Positions 1-10,398 of a stretch of DNA of 64,000 bases are shown one piece after another. A program made the translations under genes and the position numbers. This DNA is from Todiramphus chloris collaris (Eukaryota > Chordata > Aves > Coraciiformes > Alcedinidae), in the NCBI GenBank assembly GCA_025345505.1, contig JANVCC010000073.1, positions 2,636,053-2,700,052 of the forward strand, read 5' to 3'. The notes under the pieces are model-generated. The model saw nothing but the letters and a program-made list of their open reading frames with translations, did not search any database and was not told the DNA's origin. The first letter of the stretch is position 1; each line of letters opens with the position of its first letter.

Positions 1-249
1 AAATTCTTCAGCTGGCCCCAGTGGCTGCTCCCTGTGCTGCTGGAGATCAGATGTACGAGGCTGCAGTTTTGTCTAGCAGTTGGAGTGAGTTAAGGACAGG
101 ATGGATACCCGCCCACATTTTTTCAGCTTCCACTCTGCCTCCTGACTTTTGTGGGTTTAAGTTAACGTTCTTAATGCTGTTTCAACATCTTCCGTGCCAC
201 TCAAAGATCAAGGAAGGGGAATGCTGCAGGAGATTGTCACAGGGACAGA

Positions 250-306
250 ACCACAGAATGGTGGGGATTGGAAGGGACCTCTGAAGCTCATCTAGTTCAT
301 CTAGGG
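250..306 (-). mobile_element. CR1 LINE 3'-end fragment
   Basis: The plus-strand text reads CACAGAATGG, then GGAAGGGACCTCTGAAG and CATCTAGTTCAT. This is the reverse complement of the conserved CR1 3' end. Only about 60 bases are recognisable. The call rests on similarity to the well-known avian CR1 terminus. Confidence 0.6.
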
Positions 307-1059
307 ACACCTTGAAGAAATGTCGTTTGCAAAACCAGCAAGTATTTCCCCAGTCTGCACCAGATAAGGGGTGTCTCTCCCACCTGCTCGGAGAGGGAAG
401 ATGCTGCTGCTGCTCCTGGGTTGCTCCTTACCAGGTCTTTGGAGACCTGGGTTCAAGTGCTGCATCCAGACCCTGCCTGTGGGTATAGTCAAGGAAAGCT
501 CTCGGTTTCCCTGCCTCAGACATCCTTCAGCTTCAAAGTGGGACCAGCAGCGCTTTCCTGCTTCACAGGGTTGACAGAGACAACAGGAAAAAAATAACCA
601 CTGGTGCTGAGGACTGTGTTTGTACCAACAGGGAGGCTGAGCTACTGCTCTCCAGTTATTTTTCACTTCAACAGCCACTTGTCTCCAGCCAGGGAAAGGC
701 TCCCCTATTTCTGGGTGTCCCTGTGCTTCCCCCCCATATTACTTTTTACACTCTAGTTGTTGTGAGTCTTCCTTCACTCCCTCCTTTCAACCAGCCCCGT
801 CCCACATTCTGTCCTGCAGATGGGCAAACAGAAGCACACAGAGCAGTTCAGGAACTCCCCTCACACGTCAGAACCACTGGTGGGTAGCAGGGGCAGAAGA
901 CCACCCGTCATCCCACTTCCCTCCCCGTTCATGATTATTTTCAGATAAGAAACCACAGTAACTACTGGAAGGTGAGCAGAGCAGAGCCAGGGTCCTGGTT
1001 GGCCTGCTGCCTTGGGAAGGCTGCCCTCCCTGCCTGCTCCTGCTGTTCCTGAAGGCAAT

Positions 1060-1126
1060 ATCATAGAATCTTACAATGGTTTGGGTTGGAAGGGACCTTT
1101 AAAAGCCATTTAGTCCAACCCCTCTG
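1060..1126 (-). mobile_element. CR1 LINE 3'-end fragment
   Basis: CATAGAATCTTACAATGG followed by GGTTGGAAGGGACCTTTAAA and AGTCCAACCCC is a close reverse-complement match to the CR1 3' terminus, including the ATTCTATG octamer. The element is heavily 5'-truncated, as is usual for CR1. Confidence 0.72.
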
Positions 1127-2513
1127 CAGTTTACGTGTGTCCCCACGCCAGGGCCTGTAGTCGGGCATATTTCAGCTCGGAAAGTGGCTGCGCTGGGCCA
1201 TAAAACACGTCTGCTGTCTTTTGCTTCCCTGTCTGTCCCGAGAAACTGCAGCTCCCAAGTCCATGTTTCACCTCCCCACTGCAGCACCCGCTGGCTGCGG
1301 GCAGGGCTGGATTCAACCCACGAGCCCCAGAGCAGGCAGGGCAAAAGGAGGACAAGAAGCCTGCTGTGAGGTGGGAAGACCAGTTCTTGCACCCGGCTTG
1401 GGTGCCAGCATCTGGCCGAGGAGCCTGCGCTGCGTGGCGGGGGCCAGAGATCTCCCATCGCTGCCCGCTCCGTCCTATATTTAGGCAGTGATGCGGTTAT
1501 CATCTGAGGGCCATCACACCCGTGCCTGGCTGAGCAGCAGGCACATGCCCCAAGCTGAGGGGGTGGCCAGGGGCTTCGACTGCCGCTGAAGTCAACTGGC
1601 TCAGGTGGCCACTTGTCACGCAGTGGTTTTAGACGCCGGGCGTACTTTGAAAAGGAGCTCGGGGAGGTAACCTGATCAGAGCGGCGATTGCTCCGGACTG
1701 GATGTTTTGGGAGCTATATTAAGAGACCTGGAGCCGTGCTAAAGGTTAGAGCAACTTTGTCGTCCTGTCGATGAAGACATCTCATCCAGTCATTGGATGA
1801 AATGGTGAAAACTCTCCTCCTTCCTCTGCTGCTACCTCCCAGCTAATGAATTAAGCACTGGACGTGGGTAAAGACTGCCCATGACCTCTAGCTAGGGAGT
1901 GTGTGACATCCAGAGTTGGATTTTATCCCTGTGCCTTGTATATACATTGGGGGTGGCTGGTAACCAGGAACCAGGTAACCAGGACTGCCAGGATGGAGAT
2001 GGCCCTCACAGACATCTCTTCAAGTGCTTTTTGCTTATTTTGATTGAACTCATCGCTTTCAAACACGTGGAAACACCATCTCAAACCAGAAGGCCCCGTG
2101 GTGACCAAACCCACTCTCCTTTTCGTGAAGAATAAAACCCAGGGTGGGAACAGCCTTCTGAAATTTCTACTGGGCCAGGCACAAGCTTCTACATCCATTG
2201 TCTTGGGGATAATTAGGAAAAAAAAAACCAACCCCAAAACCCAAACCAACAAAGCCTAGCAAACCTTTTCTTAGGAGCAAGGGCGATTCCTCTTGGGCGA
2301 GTCAAATCCACAGTGCTGGGGAGAAGCCTAGAGAGGAGGTGGGAAGATTGAACACTTACAGGACTCTGGGTTGAAGAACTGTGTCGTTATAAATAAGGAA
2401 AATGGGCTCTATAGGAAGCCCTGCAAAGGTTGGGAAAGGCTGGTTCACATTCGTCACCAGAGCCTGGAATTGGTTTTATTCTCTGTGTGATTGGGACTTC
2501 TTTCCTGTTTCAG

Positions 2514-2617
2514 GGATTCTGGAGTTTATCAGCCTGGCAGTGGGGCTGGTGAGCATCCGTGGGGTGGACTCAGGACTCTACCTCGGCATGAACGAGCGAG
2601 GCGAGCTGTATGGGTCG
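2514..2617 (+). CDS. FGF16: FGF16 exon 2
   Basis: This 104-nt exon lies between acceptor TTTCAG (ends 2513) and donor GTAAGT (2618-2623). Its first two bases complete a glycine codon begun in exon 1, then 34 codons follow, from [10 protein letters not shown] to ERGELYGS. They form beta-trefoil core strands, including the [11 protein letters not shown] motif shared by nearly all FGFs. Confidence 0.96.
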
Positions 2618-5600
2618 GTAAGTTTAAGGTTTTGTGCTGATTACACCACCATATACCACCCACAGCAACACACAGTGTCTTTTCACAGCCAGTCACACAT
2701 CAGTTTTATTCTCCCCATGGTCAGAGCTGCACCTGCCTGCAGATTTTACATTTCTATTGTAGCTTTTTGACTAACGGATGCTGAAGTTGTGGTCTGAGTG
2801 TTACTTGGTTATTCCCTACAACTCCTTTTAGGGGGTTCACTCGTAATTTTCCAGAAGTTTGCTTTGTGATTTTCAGACTAAGTTTTTCTCTGTTTTGCCA
2901 AAGCCCAAGTGTAGTTAGTTTTCCCTTGTTAGTTTTTCACGCCACGCGGATTCCTGAACACTCACAAACTCTTCCTAGTGTCCCCTGTAGCAGATTCTGC
3001 CTCATCCCACACTGCTCTAGGACAGAGAAGGCAGGAGACACCCCATTTCCACCCCAGGCTCATTTAACTCAACTCAATAGAAACTAATTATTCCTAGTTA
3101 ACTAGAAGAATCACTTCTACTTTGAAAAATTAACTTACTTTCTAGACAGCCATTTTTTTTAAGGTTCCTTTTCTGTAGCTGCTGCACTTCATCGGTGCTT
3201 TTTTTCTTCAGCTGTCCCATTGCCTGTAACTCAACCCATTCCCTGTGTGTGGTTTGTTTTTTTCAAATGCCTCTTTCTAGACCCCAGCCCTACCCTGTGT
3301 GAGGATACTGATTTTTAAGGATGGATCACAGTAAATTTCAAATGGAATAAAATAAACTGGTTTGAAAGCAAAGCAGAATGCAGGTATTTCCTCCAACCAA
3401 ATCAGTGCAGAAATCTAAACTCACGTACTCTGCGTACAGAGAAACCTTTGCTTAGCCAACAGCGACAGTAAACCGCAACTTTCCATCATCTTTTCTTCTC
3501 CTGTTCCCATCTGAGATTGCCACAGACCCCTTCACTACTTAAGATGCTGTTACTGGTATTTATATGAGGTAATCAAATACTCAACGTGCAACAAAAACTG
3601 TTCCTACCCCACTTCATTTCTGTACTAACATCTACCCTAAACAAAAGTTAACTTGTGGAGACAGCGGTTAAATTACAAATGTGCAAGATAGATAAAAAGT
3701 ATAATCATCAGGAGTCCATAAAACACACCAAAAAAAAATCCCTTAAAACACACTTCAGAAAGCAGGGCTGGAACCCCTCTGCTGGGAGCCAGGCTGGGAG
3801 AGCTGGGGGGGTTCAGCCTGGAGAGGAGAAGGCTCCGGGGGGACCTTCTGGGGGCCTTTCAGGGCTTCAAGGGGCCTGGCAGAAAGATGGGGACAGACTT
3901 TTGAGCAGGGCCTGTTGGGACAGGACAAGGGGGGATGGTTTAAACTGAAAGAGGGAGATTTAGACTGGAGAGAAGGAAGAAATTTTTGATGCTGGGGGTG
4001 GGGAGAGCCTGTGCCAGGCTGCCCAGAGAGGTGGTGGCTGCCCCATCCCTGGCACCATTGCAGGGGAGGTTGCCCGGGGCTCTGAGCACCCTGCTCTAGG
4101 TGCAGATGGCCCTGCTCCCTGCAGGGGGGTTGCACTGGGTGATCTTTAAAGGTCCCTTCCAACCCAACCCAGTCTGTAGCATGTCGTACATCCACGGAAC
4201 CAGAATTCTGTGACGCTCCCACACAGCAGCACTGCCCCTGTCAAACCCCAAGGCTGCTCAGCAGTTCCTGGAGTCACAGCTTTTCCTTGTGCCCGCTGAA
4301 GAGGAGGAGGCAAGCCTGCCTGTGCCCCTCTGAGCTTTCCAACCCTGCAGCTCTGATTATGAATCAACAATTTCATGATGGGCTAATTAAATTCTAAGGG
4401 CTGCGTTCACATTACAACACAGAAACACAAACAGGGTAAGGTTTTACACCACCTCATCTGGAAACAGCAGTGCCCTGAAGCCGTAAGCACGGGACTTTTT
4501 TTCTCTCTGTCATTCCATTTCATACACCAGAGACTGCAGAGGACGCAGTCAAACCTCTGGTCCAAGCTGCACACGAGTCACCAGCCAGGTCCCCAAATAA
4601 CCCTGGAGTTTTAAAATCTGGGATACGTGGGCTGTACAATGATGGCTTTCCGAAATCGAAAGCCACTGCAGTGTTCTTAATTAAAGGTCCATAAAACAGT
4701 GCCTACCAACAGCATTAGCATGAGAACGGTATTTTAGGAGACTACAGCACTGGGGTATTTTTAAATTTTCAGCAAGTTTATTGTTTCCCTCTGCACTGCT
4801 TTTGCCTGATGCGTGTGTTGGTACAGGCAGCGCCGGCCGGCCCCGCAGCGACACGTGGAGGCCCCTCGGGACAGACAGCTTCTCTGCCTGCCCCTCTTAC
4901 CCTCCTGCCAACCTTTCTGTCCAGCTCTCGGCCGGTTTCAGAAGCACAGCTTATACTTAGAGCAGCAAAAGTCCCAGACAGCACCTTGCACGCTGTCTGC
5001 ACGGCACCGGGCTCAGCGGGGATGTTCCGTGGCTTGGGAAGGAACAAATCACACCTTGGAGAGACACCCCTGACTCTCCAAACACAGCATCCCACAGAAT
5101 CCCAGCAGGGCAGGGGTTGGAAGGGACCTCTGGGGATGATCTGGTGCCACCCCCTGCTCCATCCAGCAGGGGCACCCAGAGCAGGGGCCCAGCAGCACAG
5201 GGTCCAGCCGGGGTGGGAATCTCTCCAGAGAAGGAGACTCCACAGCCTCCACATCCTCACACCAAAGAAATCTCTCCCCTTGTTCAGATGGAACTTCCTG
5301 GGTTCCAGTTTGTGCCCATTGCCCCTTGTCCTGTCCCCGGGCACCCCTGAGCAGAGTCTGGCCCCATCCTCTTGCCCCCCAGGAGCCCTTTAGCTCTTGC
5401 TCAGCATTGCTCAGCTCCCCTCTCAGGCTGCTCTTCTCCAGCTGCACAGCCCCAGGCTCTCAGCCTGGCCCCAGCACAGAGATGCTCCAGCCCCTCAGCA
5501 TCTTCACAGCCTCTGATGGACTCTCTCCAGTAGCTCCTTGTCTCTCTTGAGCTGGAGAGCCCTGAACCAGACACAACACTCCAGAGGTGTCAACACCCAG

Positions 5601-7007
5601 GCAGGGAGGACAACCTCCCTCAGCCTGCTGGCCACACTCATCTTAATGCACCCCAGGAGACCCATTGACCTCCTTGGCCACAAGGGCACATTGCTGGCTC
5701 ACAGGCAACTTGTTGCCTGCCAGGACTCCCAGGTCCTTCTCCACAGAGCTCCTTTCCTTTCACACTAAAACCGTACCTCCAGACAGCCCAGAGAACAGCA
5801 GGTAAACTGGGGCAAAGCAGCAGCGCTCGACTTCAGCCGGTCACCAGTTTCCAACATATTCTGAGTAGGTGGCTTCCTGGGGAAAGGAAAAAAGAAAGTC
5901 CCCATTTATTGAGACACCCGGGAAGAGAAACCCCCCGTTCCCAGTTCCCCAGGTCTCAGATGGCGAGGGCTGTGGCGCAGGCTTTTGGAGGGCTCACAGC
6001 TCACCTCAGGGCTTACTTAATGAACAGCAAAACATCCAAAGCAGGTTCTGAGCTCAGGTGAGCTCCTGGGTCCCCTTACAGAACATCGACCGTGGGCAAC
6101 ACCATTTCCCCTGCCCTCTGCCTGCCCCAGCTGAGGCACAGCCCCTGCCCCAGTCGGCTGCGGTGTACGCACCGTGTCTGTAACATTGAACTGAAAAGCC
6201 ATCATGGAATGGCTGCTGCCCGCAGCCTCTGCCCATAAGGGCTGGAGGGAAAGGCCGTTTGTGGCCGTGGTGACACCAGTGCCACCCGTCCCTCCAGCCC
6301 AGTGTGGGAGCACTGGGGGGTGTGTGGTTCCACAGGGCAGGGGGGCCGTGGCCGTGGGTGGGCAGCCCTCCCACACAAGACACAGCCCTGCCAGGGGCAC
6401 GGCCACCCCAGCAAGCTCCACTTCACCTCCCGATCGCAGAGCCCTGGCTGCCAGCTCTAGGGTTCTGCTGCAGCAAAGCGCACACCCACCTTCCTCTTCC
6501 TCCTCCTCCTTTTGTCTCCTTCCCCCTCCAACCTCAGAGGCCTTCGGGTCCTGACTTGCAGAGCTTGTACCCATTTCCAGCTCTCACCCGGGGGGAACAT
6601 CCCTCCCCAGCAGCACAGCCCCTGTCCTCAGGCGAGCCAGGAGAAGGCAGCTGGGAAAATTACAGGAAAGCAAAGTGAAGGAAGGAGGCAAAGATTTGTG
6701 TTTTGTTGGGTTGGGTTTTTTTAATCTTTGACACAAATGTCTTCTTCTTCCCCCAACGCAGAAGAAGCTCACGCGGGAGTGCGTCTTCCGAGAGCAGTTT
6801 GAAGAGAACTGGTACAACACGTACGCCTCGACCCTCTACAAGCACCCTGACTCGGAGAGGCATTACTACGTGGCTCTGAACAAGGACGGCTCCCCCCGAG
6901 AGGGTTACAGGACTAAGAGACACCAGAAATTCACTCATTTTTTACCCAGGCCTGTGGACCCTGCCAAAATACCTGTGATGTACAGAGACCTCTTCCACTA
7001 CAGGTGA
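2514..7007 (+). CDS. FGF16: FGF16, exons 2-3 (C-terminal part of fibroblast growth factor 16)
   Basis: This is a secreted heparin-binding growth factor of the FGF9/16/20 subfamily, signalling through FGF receptors; in vertebrates FGF16 acts in heart, limb or fin and inner-ear development. The coding parts are 2514-2617 and 6762-7007, joined in frame at TCG|AAG. Together they give 115 whole residues after a glycine codon shared with exon 1; human FGF16 is 207 aa, so roughly 90 N-terminal residues are missing to the left. The core shows [30 protein letters not shown] and [16 protein letters not shown], all subfamily hallmarks. The ending RDLFHYR is the FGF16 ending, whereas FGF9 ends in LSQS. 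The 104-bp middle exon is the size expected for this subfamily. No frameshift or internal stop was seen. The gene converges on ATRX. Confidence 0.96.
3764..4180 (+). mobile_element. CR1 LINE, 3' part
   Basis: Plus-strand CR1 sequence encodes the familiar end of ORF2: AGCCTGGAGAGGAGAAGG, GGGGACAGACTTTTGAGCAG, GGGCCTGTTGGGACAGGACA and GCCCAGAGAGGTGGTGG. It finishes with GATCTTTAAAGGTCCCTTCC. The reading frame is broken in places and the 5' end is truncated. It is inserted in FGF16 intron 2 in the same orientation as the gene. Confidence 0.85.
5086..5763 (-). mobile_element. CR1 LINE, 3' part, antisense
   Basis: The plus strand shows the reverse complement of a CR1 3' region: GGGTTGGAAGGGACCTCTGG near 5112, then TTCAGATGGAACTTCCTGGG, GTTTGTGCCCATTGCCCC, GGACTCTCTCCAGTAGCTCC, CTGGCCACACTCATCTTAAT and CTTGGCCACAAGGGCACATT. 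It is about 680 bp, 5'-truncated, and opposite in orientation to FGF16. The long overlapping open frames across it on both strands are by-products of the element. Confidence 0.85.
6762..7007 (+). CDS. FGF16: FGF16 exon 3 (terminal coding exon)
   Basis: This exon follows acceptor CAACGCAG (ends 6761). It has 81 codons starting KKLTREC and ending RDLFHYR, plus TGA at 7005-7007. It holds the receptor- and heparin-facing C-terminal half of the trefoil, including [20 protein letters not shown], where basic residues bind heparan sulphate in FGFs. Differences from the mammalian protein as I remember it cluster near the end (DPAKIPVMY). Confidence 0.97.
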   Translation, partial: KKLTRECVFREQFEENWYNTYASTLYKHPDSERHYYVALNKDGSPREGYRTKRHQKFTHFLPRPVDPAKIPVMYRDLFHYR

Positions 7008-7191
7008 TGGTTCCTGCAGCGGCCCCGGCGATGTACATAACTCGGGCTCCCAAGCTTCTTCCCAGAGCACTCTCTTACTAGTCATTCCATCATTCCCATA
7101 AGTGTAGATGACGTAGGAAAGCACTTAACATTGAATTCAGACACTGCTGTTCCTCCTTGTTTCAAGCGTATATCAAACCTGGGTTATTTAT

Positions 7192-7217
7192 GGGGGTGGG
7201 GGCAGGGGAAGGGAGGG
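7192..7217 (+). promoter_or_regulatory. G-quadruplex-type motif in FGF16 3' UTR
   Basis: Five G runs (5, 5, 4, 3 and 3 bases) are separated by loops of one or two bases on the sense strand. This meets the canonical G3+N1-7 pattern with short loops, which favours stable folding in RNA. A regulatory role is inferred only. Confidence 0.6.
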
Positions 7218-7659
7218 AACCCTACATGTAATCTTCCGTTTTCTTTCACTTTCTTTACCCGGTTGCTACAAGAGAGGCCAAATACTCAATGTTTTGGTTG
7301 CTTAAAGGAACAAGCAGGTGAGATCAAACCTGATCAGCAGAGGAGGGGGAGGGGAAAAAAAAAACCAAACCAAAACTAAATAAACGAAGAGAAGGAAAGA
7401 AAACAAAAGTCCACGGAAGTGCTGCAGGAGCTGCTGCTAAGCTCGGGATGGTTACCTGCTAAAAAAAACAAAAAGCCTTTTGAATGGTACCCTGCTTCAG
7501 CAGCCCGGGAGTTTGCTACACGGATGATGCTACATGGACCGGTCCTGATGCGTGGGGGTTGGTTTTTTTTCCTGCTGTCGGGGTGGGAACGGGGCGAGGA
7601 GCATTATTCAGATGTAAGCATGGATACTGTGCATAAGGACAAAACTATTTATAAAATGT

Positions 7660-7712
7660 ATATGATATTTATTTTATATATTTATTTATTTCAAAATAAT
7701 TTTATTTTTAAT
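7660..7712 (+). promoter_or_regulatory. AU-rich element in FGF16 3' UTR
   Basis: The dense A/T sequence contains overlapping ATTTA pentamers and a full TTATTTATT nonamer at 7682-7690. This is the classical mRNA-destabilising AU-rich element pattern, common in growth-factor mRNAs. It sits about 120 bases before the likely poly(A) signal. Confidence 0.55.
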
Positions 7713-7810
7713 GAGAGATGCTATGACCGGATTTTCATCAGGAAGAATAAGGTCCTACTGAAACAGGAAAAAAAAAAAAAAAAAAAAAAGAGTTTTAAGA
7801 GCTTATCGGC

Positions 7811-7816
7811 AATAAA
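7811..7816 (+). terminator. FGF16: Likely FGF16 poly(A) signal
   Basis: This is a canonical AATAAA followed by T-rich sequence (TTGTCTTTATATTGTAG and a later T8 run), about 800 bases after the FGF16 stop. It is the best-placed signal. AATAAA also occurs at 7379-7384 and, further out, at 9072-9077. Confidence 0.6.
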
Positions 7817-10383
7817 ATTGTCTTTATATTGTAGATTTCTTGCTAGCCCCTTTTTTTTTCTTGGCACCCTTTGACAATTAACCCAGTATTTCCCTGTCAA
7901 TATGAATATTAAGGCCACCTCCGATAAGGTTTCGTCGGGTAAAATTACCTGACCCTCAAACTCTTGTACAAGGACGACATCGATCCGTACCTGGAACGGG
8001 GTTCGGAAGCGGGGCCCTGTGGAAACCACCGGCTGGGTGTCTGCGGAACCAAGAGCTGCAAATCCAGCCTCTGACCAGGACAAAACAGCTCCTCGGGCCA
8101 CACCGAGCACCAGGCACAGCTCAGCTTTTGCAGCTCCCGGGTGGAACGGCCCCAGACCGCGCGTCACCATCGCTGCCAAGGCCTCGCTGGCACGGTCGGG
8201 CTGTCCCCGGGCTGTCCCTCACCTCCACCACCCCATGAATGCCAGAGGCTTTGGCCGCTCTGGATTAAACGCCCTGTCAAAAATCAAGCAGAGAAACAGT
8301 TGGAGCATCTGCTGGATGTTTGGAGCCATCATTCCTGCAGCAAAACCATCACATCCCACACGAGCCTTACTGGAAGCGTCGTGGAAAAAGAAAGCGACGA
8401 AAAAGCAGAAAGCAACAAATGCAATTTCAAAAAAACCCCCCTGAATCCTAATTTTTAATCAATTACTGTCCTCACTACCTGCTCAGGACGCCCAAAACTG
8501 CAGGGGAAGCTTCCAGGAATGATCCCAGCTTATTTTTTGTCTGCTGTGACCAGCAGAGAGGGGTTTTGTAGCACGCGGCGGGAGCAGGAGCGTGTAGTCG
8601 CTACGGGCGCTTTGCAGCACAGAGGAGAGGTCGGCATGGAACGGGGCTCTCCGGAGCCTGCAAAACCAGATGCAGATAGAGGTGTAGTGGCTGGGGGTTG
8701 GGATTTTTCACCACACCTGCGTTTTTCACGGTATTGTTTCTCAGCCTCCTCCTCGCCAAACAAGCAGGGTAAAATCTCAGCTCCTTCAGCTTCAGCGCAC
8801 GCATTCCCTGGGTTTCACCGACCCGGGGCTGATCCGCAGGAGCTCACGCAGCAGCAGCAGCCCTGGTGCTCAGCTCTGCTCCCGACCTCTCTGTTGCCCT
8901 CCCTGCCACCTCCCGCGTCCCAGCCGCGTCCCTTCGCTCTCCCAGCCGCTCCCGTGCTGGGTGCAGCGGGTCCAGCAGGCACCAGACGACGGGCCCTGGG
9001 TCGCGAGGAGGAGATTACAGGAGCTTTACCTTGAATGATCCAGACACGAAGGAATTTAATCCTGCACTTGAAATAAAAATTGTTTATTTACCTTCTTTCT
9101 CTGAGTCACTGCTGAAACATCTCATCCTCAGCCACCGTGTCGGGAGCACGGCTGCTCATGAAAAGGGGCCTGACGTGTACTTTTGACCTTCCCTCGGTGA
9201 AGGGAAATCCCTCAGACCTGGAGCTTTGCTCTGCCCCCAGGATGATCCTGCCTCCCTCTCACCAGGACTTCCCGTTGCGCCTGAAGATAAGCCGAGTGGT
9301 TAAGATCCTGCTCCTCGTCTTGAAAAACGAAGGTCAAAACCCCACCTCAGCAATGCCAAGTCCCTTTTGACCAGCTCAAGATGCTTTGGCTCGTGGGGGC
9401 AAGGCGAGGGATTTGTTCATCCAACGTGCCAACCGAAGAGCTGCCTGAGCAGAGCCTCCTGCTGCGGGGGGCCGCGCAGCGCCGAGGGGCAGCGTAGAAC
9501 ACCTCTGCAGGGTCTGGGTTCGAAAAACCCGATACTGACAACAAAATCCACAAAGAATTAACTGGGAAGCCCTTGGCAGAGGTTGGTGTCATCCCCCATG
9601 CAGGACATTCTTTGCAGGGGGAATTCCACATGGCTAATTCCCACCCAAATGGGGGCTTTCAGGAGAAGTTTACTGGGTTTGGTTCTGGTTCAAGAGAGGA
9701 GTAACCTGACTGACCTGGGAGCTCCACGGCAGCAGAACCGACCCCGCAGACGGTGTCCCTGCAGCAGAGCGAGTTGTCCCCTTATCCAGCTGCTTCCCAC
9801 CGGCTCCCACAGCCGCCCGCAGCTCCTCTGGCTCGGAGGCTTTCACGGGGCTGGCAGATGGACCCCGCAACCAGGGCAGCGCTCGGCACCTCGGCCAAGG
9901 CGCATCCGCTGCGGCGATGGTGGACAGACCCCAGGGCCTCCCCCGCTAGGAAAGTTCTGGAGGAAAACACGTTTGCGACGCGTCGACGTGAGAGACTTTC
10001 TCTCCGAAGGAAACTTCAGCGTACGTTTGGGATCTCAGCTCGCATGGTTTCCAACGTTACAACAGCCAGCTGAACAACTTCTCCCAACGGGAGGGCAAAG
10101 GCGGCTGGGGCAGGGGGTGGCTGCGGCCCCATGGAAACCCCGCCGTGCCCTTCAGCCCCCAGTGCTGGTTCACGGGCAGAAAGCCTCGACTCTGAAAATC
10201 CCACAGTAAACAGGACAAAAGCAGCGCGCGTTCAATGTTTCTCCTTCCACCCGAGACAGGTGGGCACGCTGGGAGGGAAACATTACCCAGGAACAGCTGT
10301 GCAGAGCCGGAGGGAGGAGGCTGGTGGCACAGAGATGGGGGTTTCTGGAGCCTCGCTGGGGAGGGGTGTGGAAATGGAGGGAG

Positions 10384-10398
10384 CCCCCCCCCCCCCCC
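10384..10398 (+). repeat. Poly-C tract (15 C)
   Basis: An uninterrupted run of 15 cytosines lies in GC-rich intergenic DNA. The exact length may be uncertain because such runs are prone to sequencing error. Confidence 0.8.

Larger units (their letters stand above)
1..2513 (+). other. FGF16: FGF16 intron 1 (3' part)
   Basis: This is non-coding sequence upstream of FGF16 exon 2. No FGF-like exon 1, which would carry the N-terminal core before the Arg-Phe-Gly junction, is readable in any frame, so exon 1 lies left of the window. It contains two short minus-strand CR1 3'-end fragments and otherwise no recognisable element. The splice acceptor is a CAG at 2511-2513 preceded by a pyrimidine stretch. 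Confidence 0.85.
2618..6761 (+). other. FGF16: FGF16 intron 2
   Basis: This 4.1-kb GT-AG intron contains one plus-strand CR1 (3764-4180) and one longer minus-strand CR1 (5086-5763). Together they explain most of the long open frames on both strands in 3.7-5.8 kb. Outside them I see no exon, RNA gene or ordered repeat. The last 600 bases are GC-rich with several G tracts. Confidence 0.85.
7008..7840 (+). other. FGF16: FGF16 3' UTR
   Basis: This is non-coding sequence after the FGF16 stop. It contains a G-quadruplex-type motif (7192-7217), an AU-rich block (about 7660-7712), a run of 22 A (7768-7789) and an AATAAA at 7811-7816 followed by a T-rich stretch. The 3' boundary is inferred from that hexamer. 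An earlier AATAAA at 7379-7384 could give a shorter UTR. Confidence 0.65.

Noticed and set aside
2402..2513. Open frame with an ATG at 2402, in frame with FGF16 exon 2, just after a TATAAATA at 2387
   Set aside because: An alternative first exon was considered, but the TATA-like site is only about 10 bases before the ATG, so a transcript would start after it; a good splice acceptor at 2511-2513 explains the region.
4778..5768. Several 130-194 codon frames on both strands
   Set aside because: Largely overlap the antisense CR1 copy at 5086-5763; shadow frames of the element.
6762..7007. FGF9 or FGF20 instead of FGF16
   Set aside because: The C-terminus RDLFHYR and the convergent ATRX neighbour fit FGF16; FGF9 ends in LSQS.
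7768..7789. A22 run as a possible retropseudogene tail
   Set aside because: No target-site duplication or upstream processed-gene sequence; it lies in the FGF16 3' UTR.
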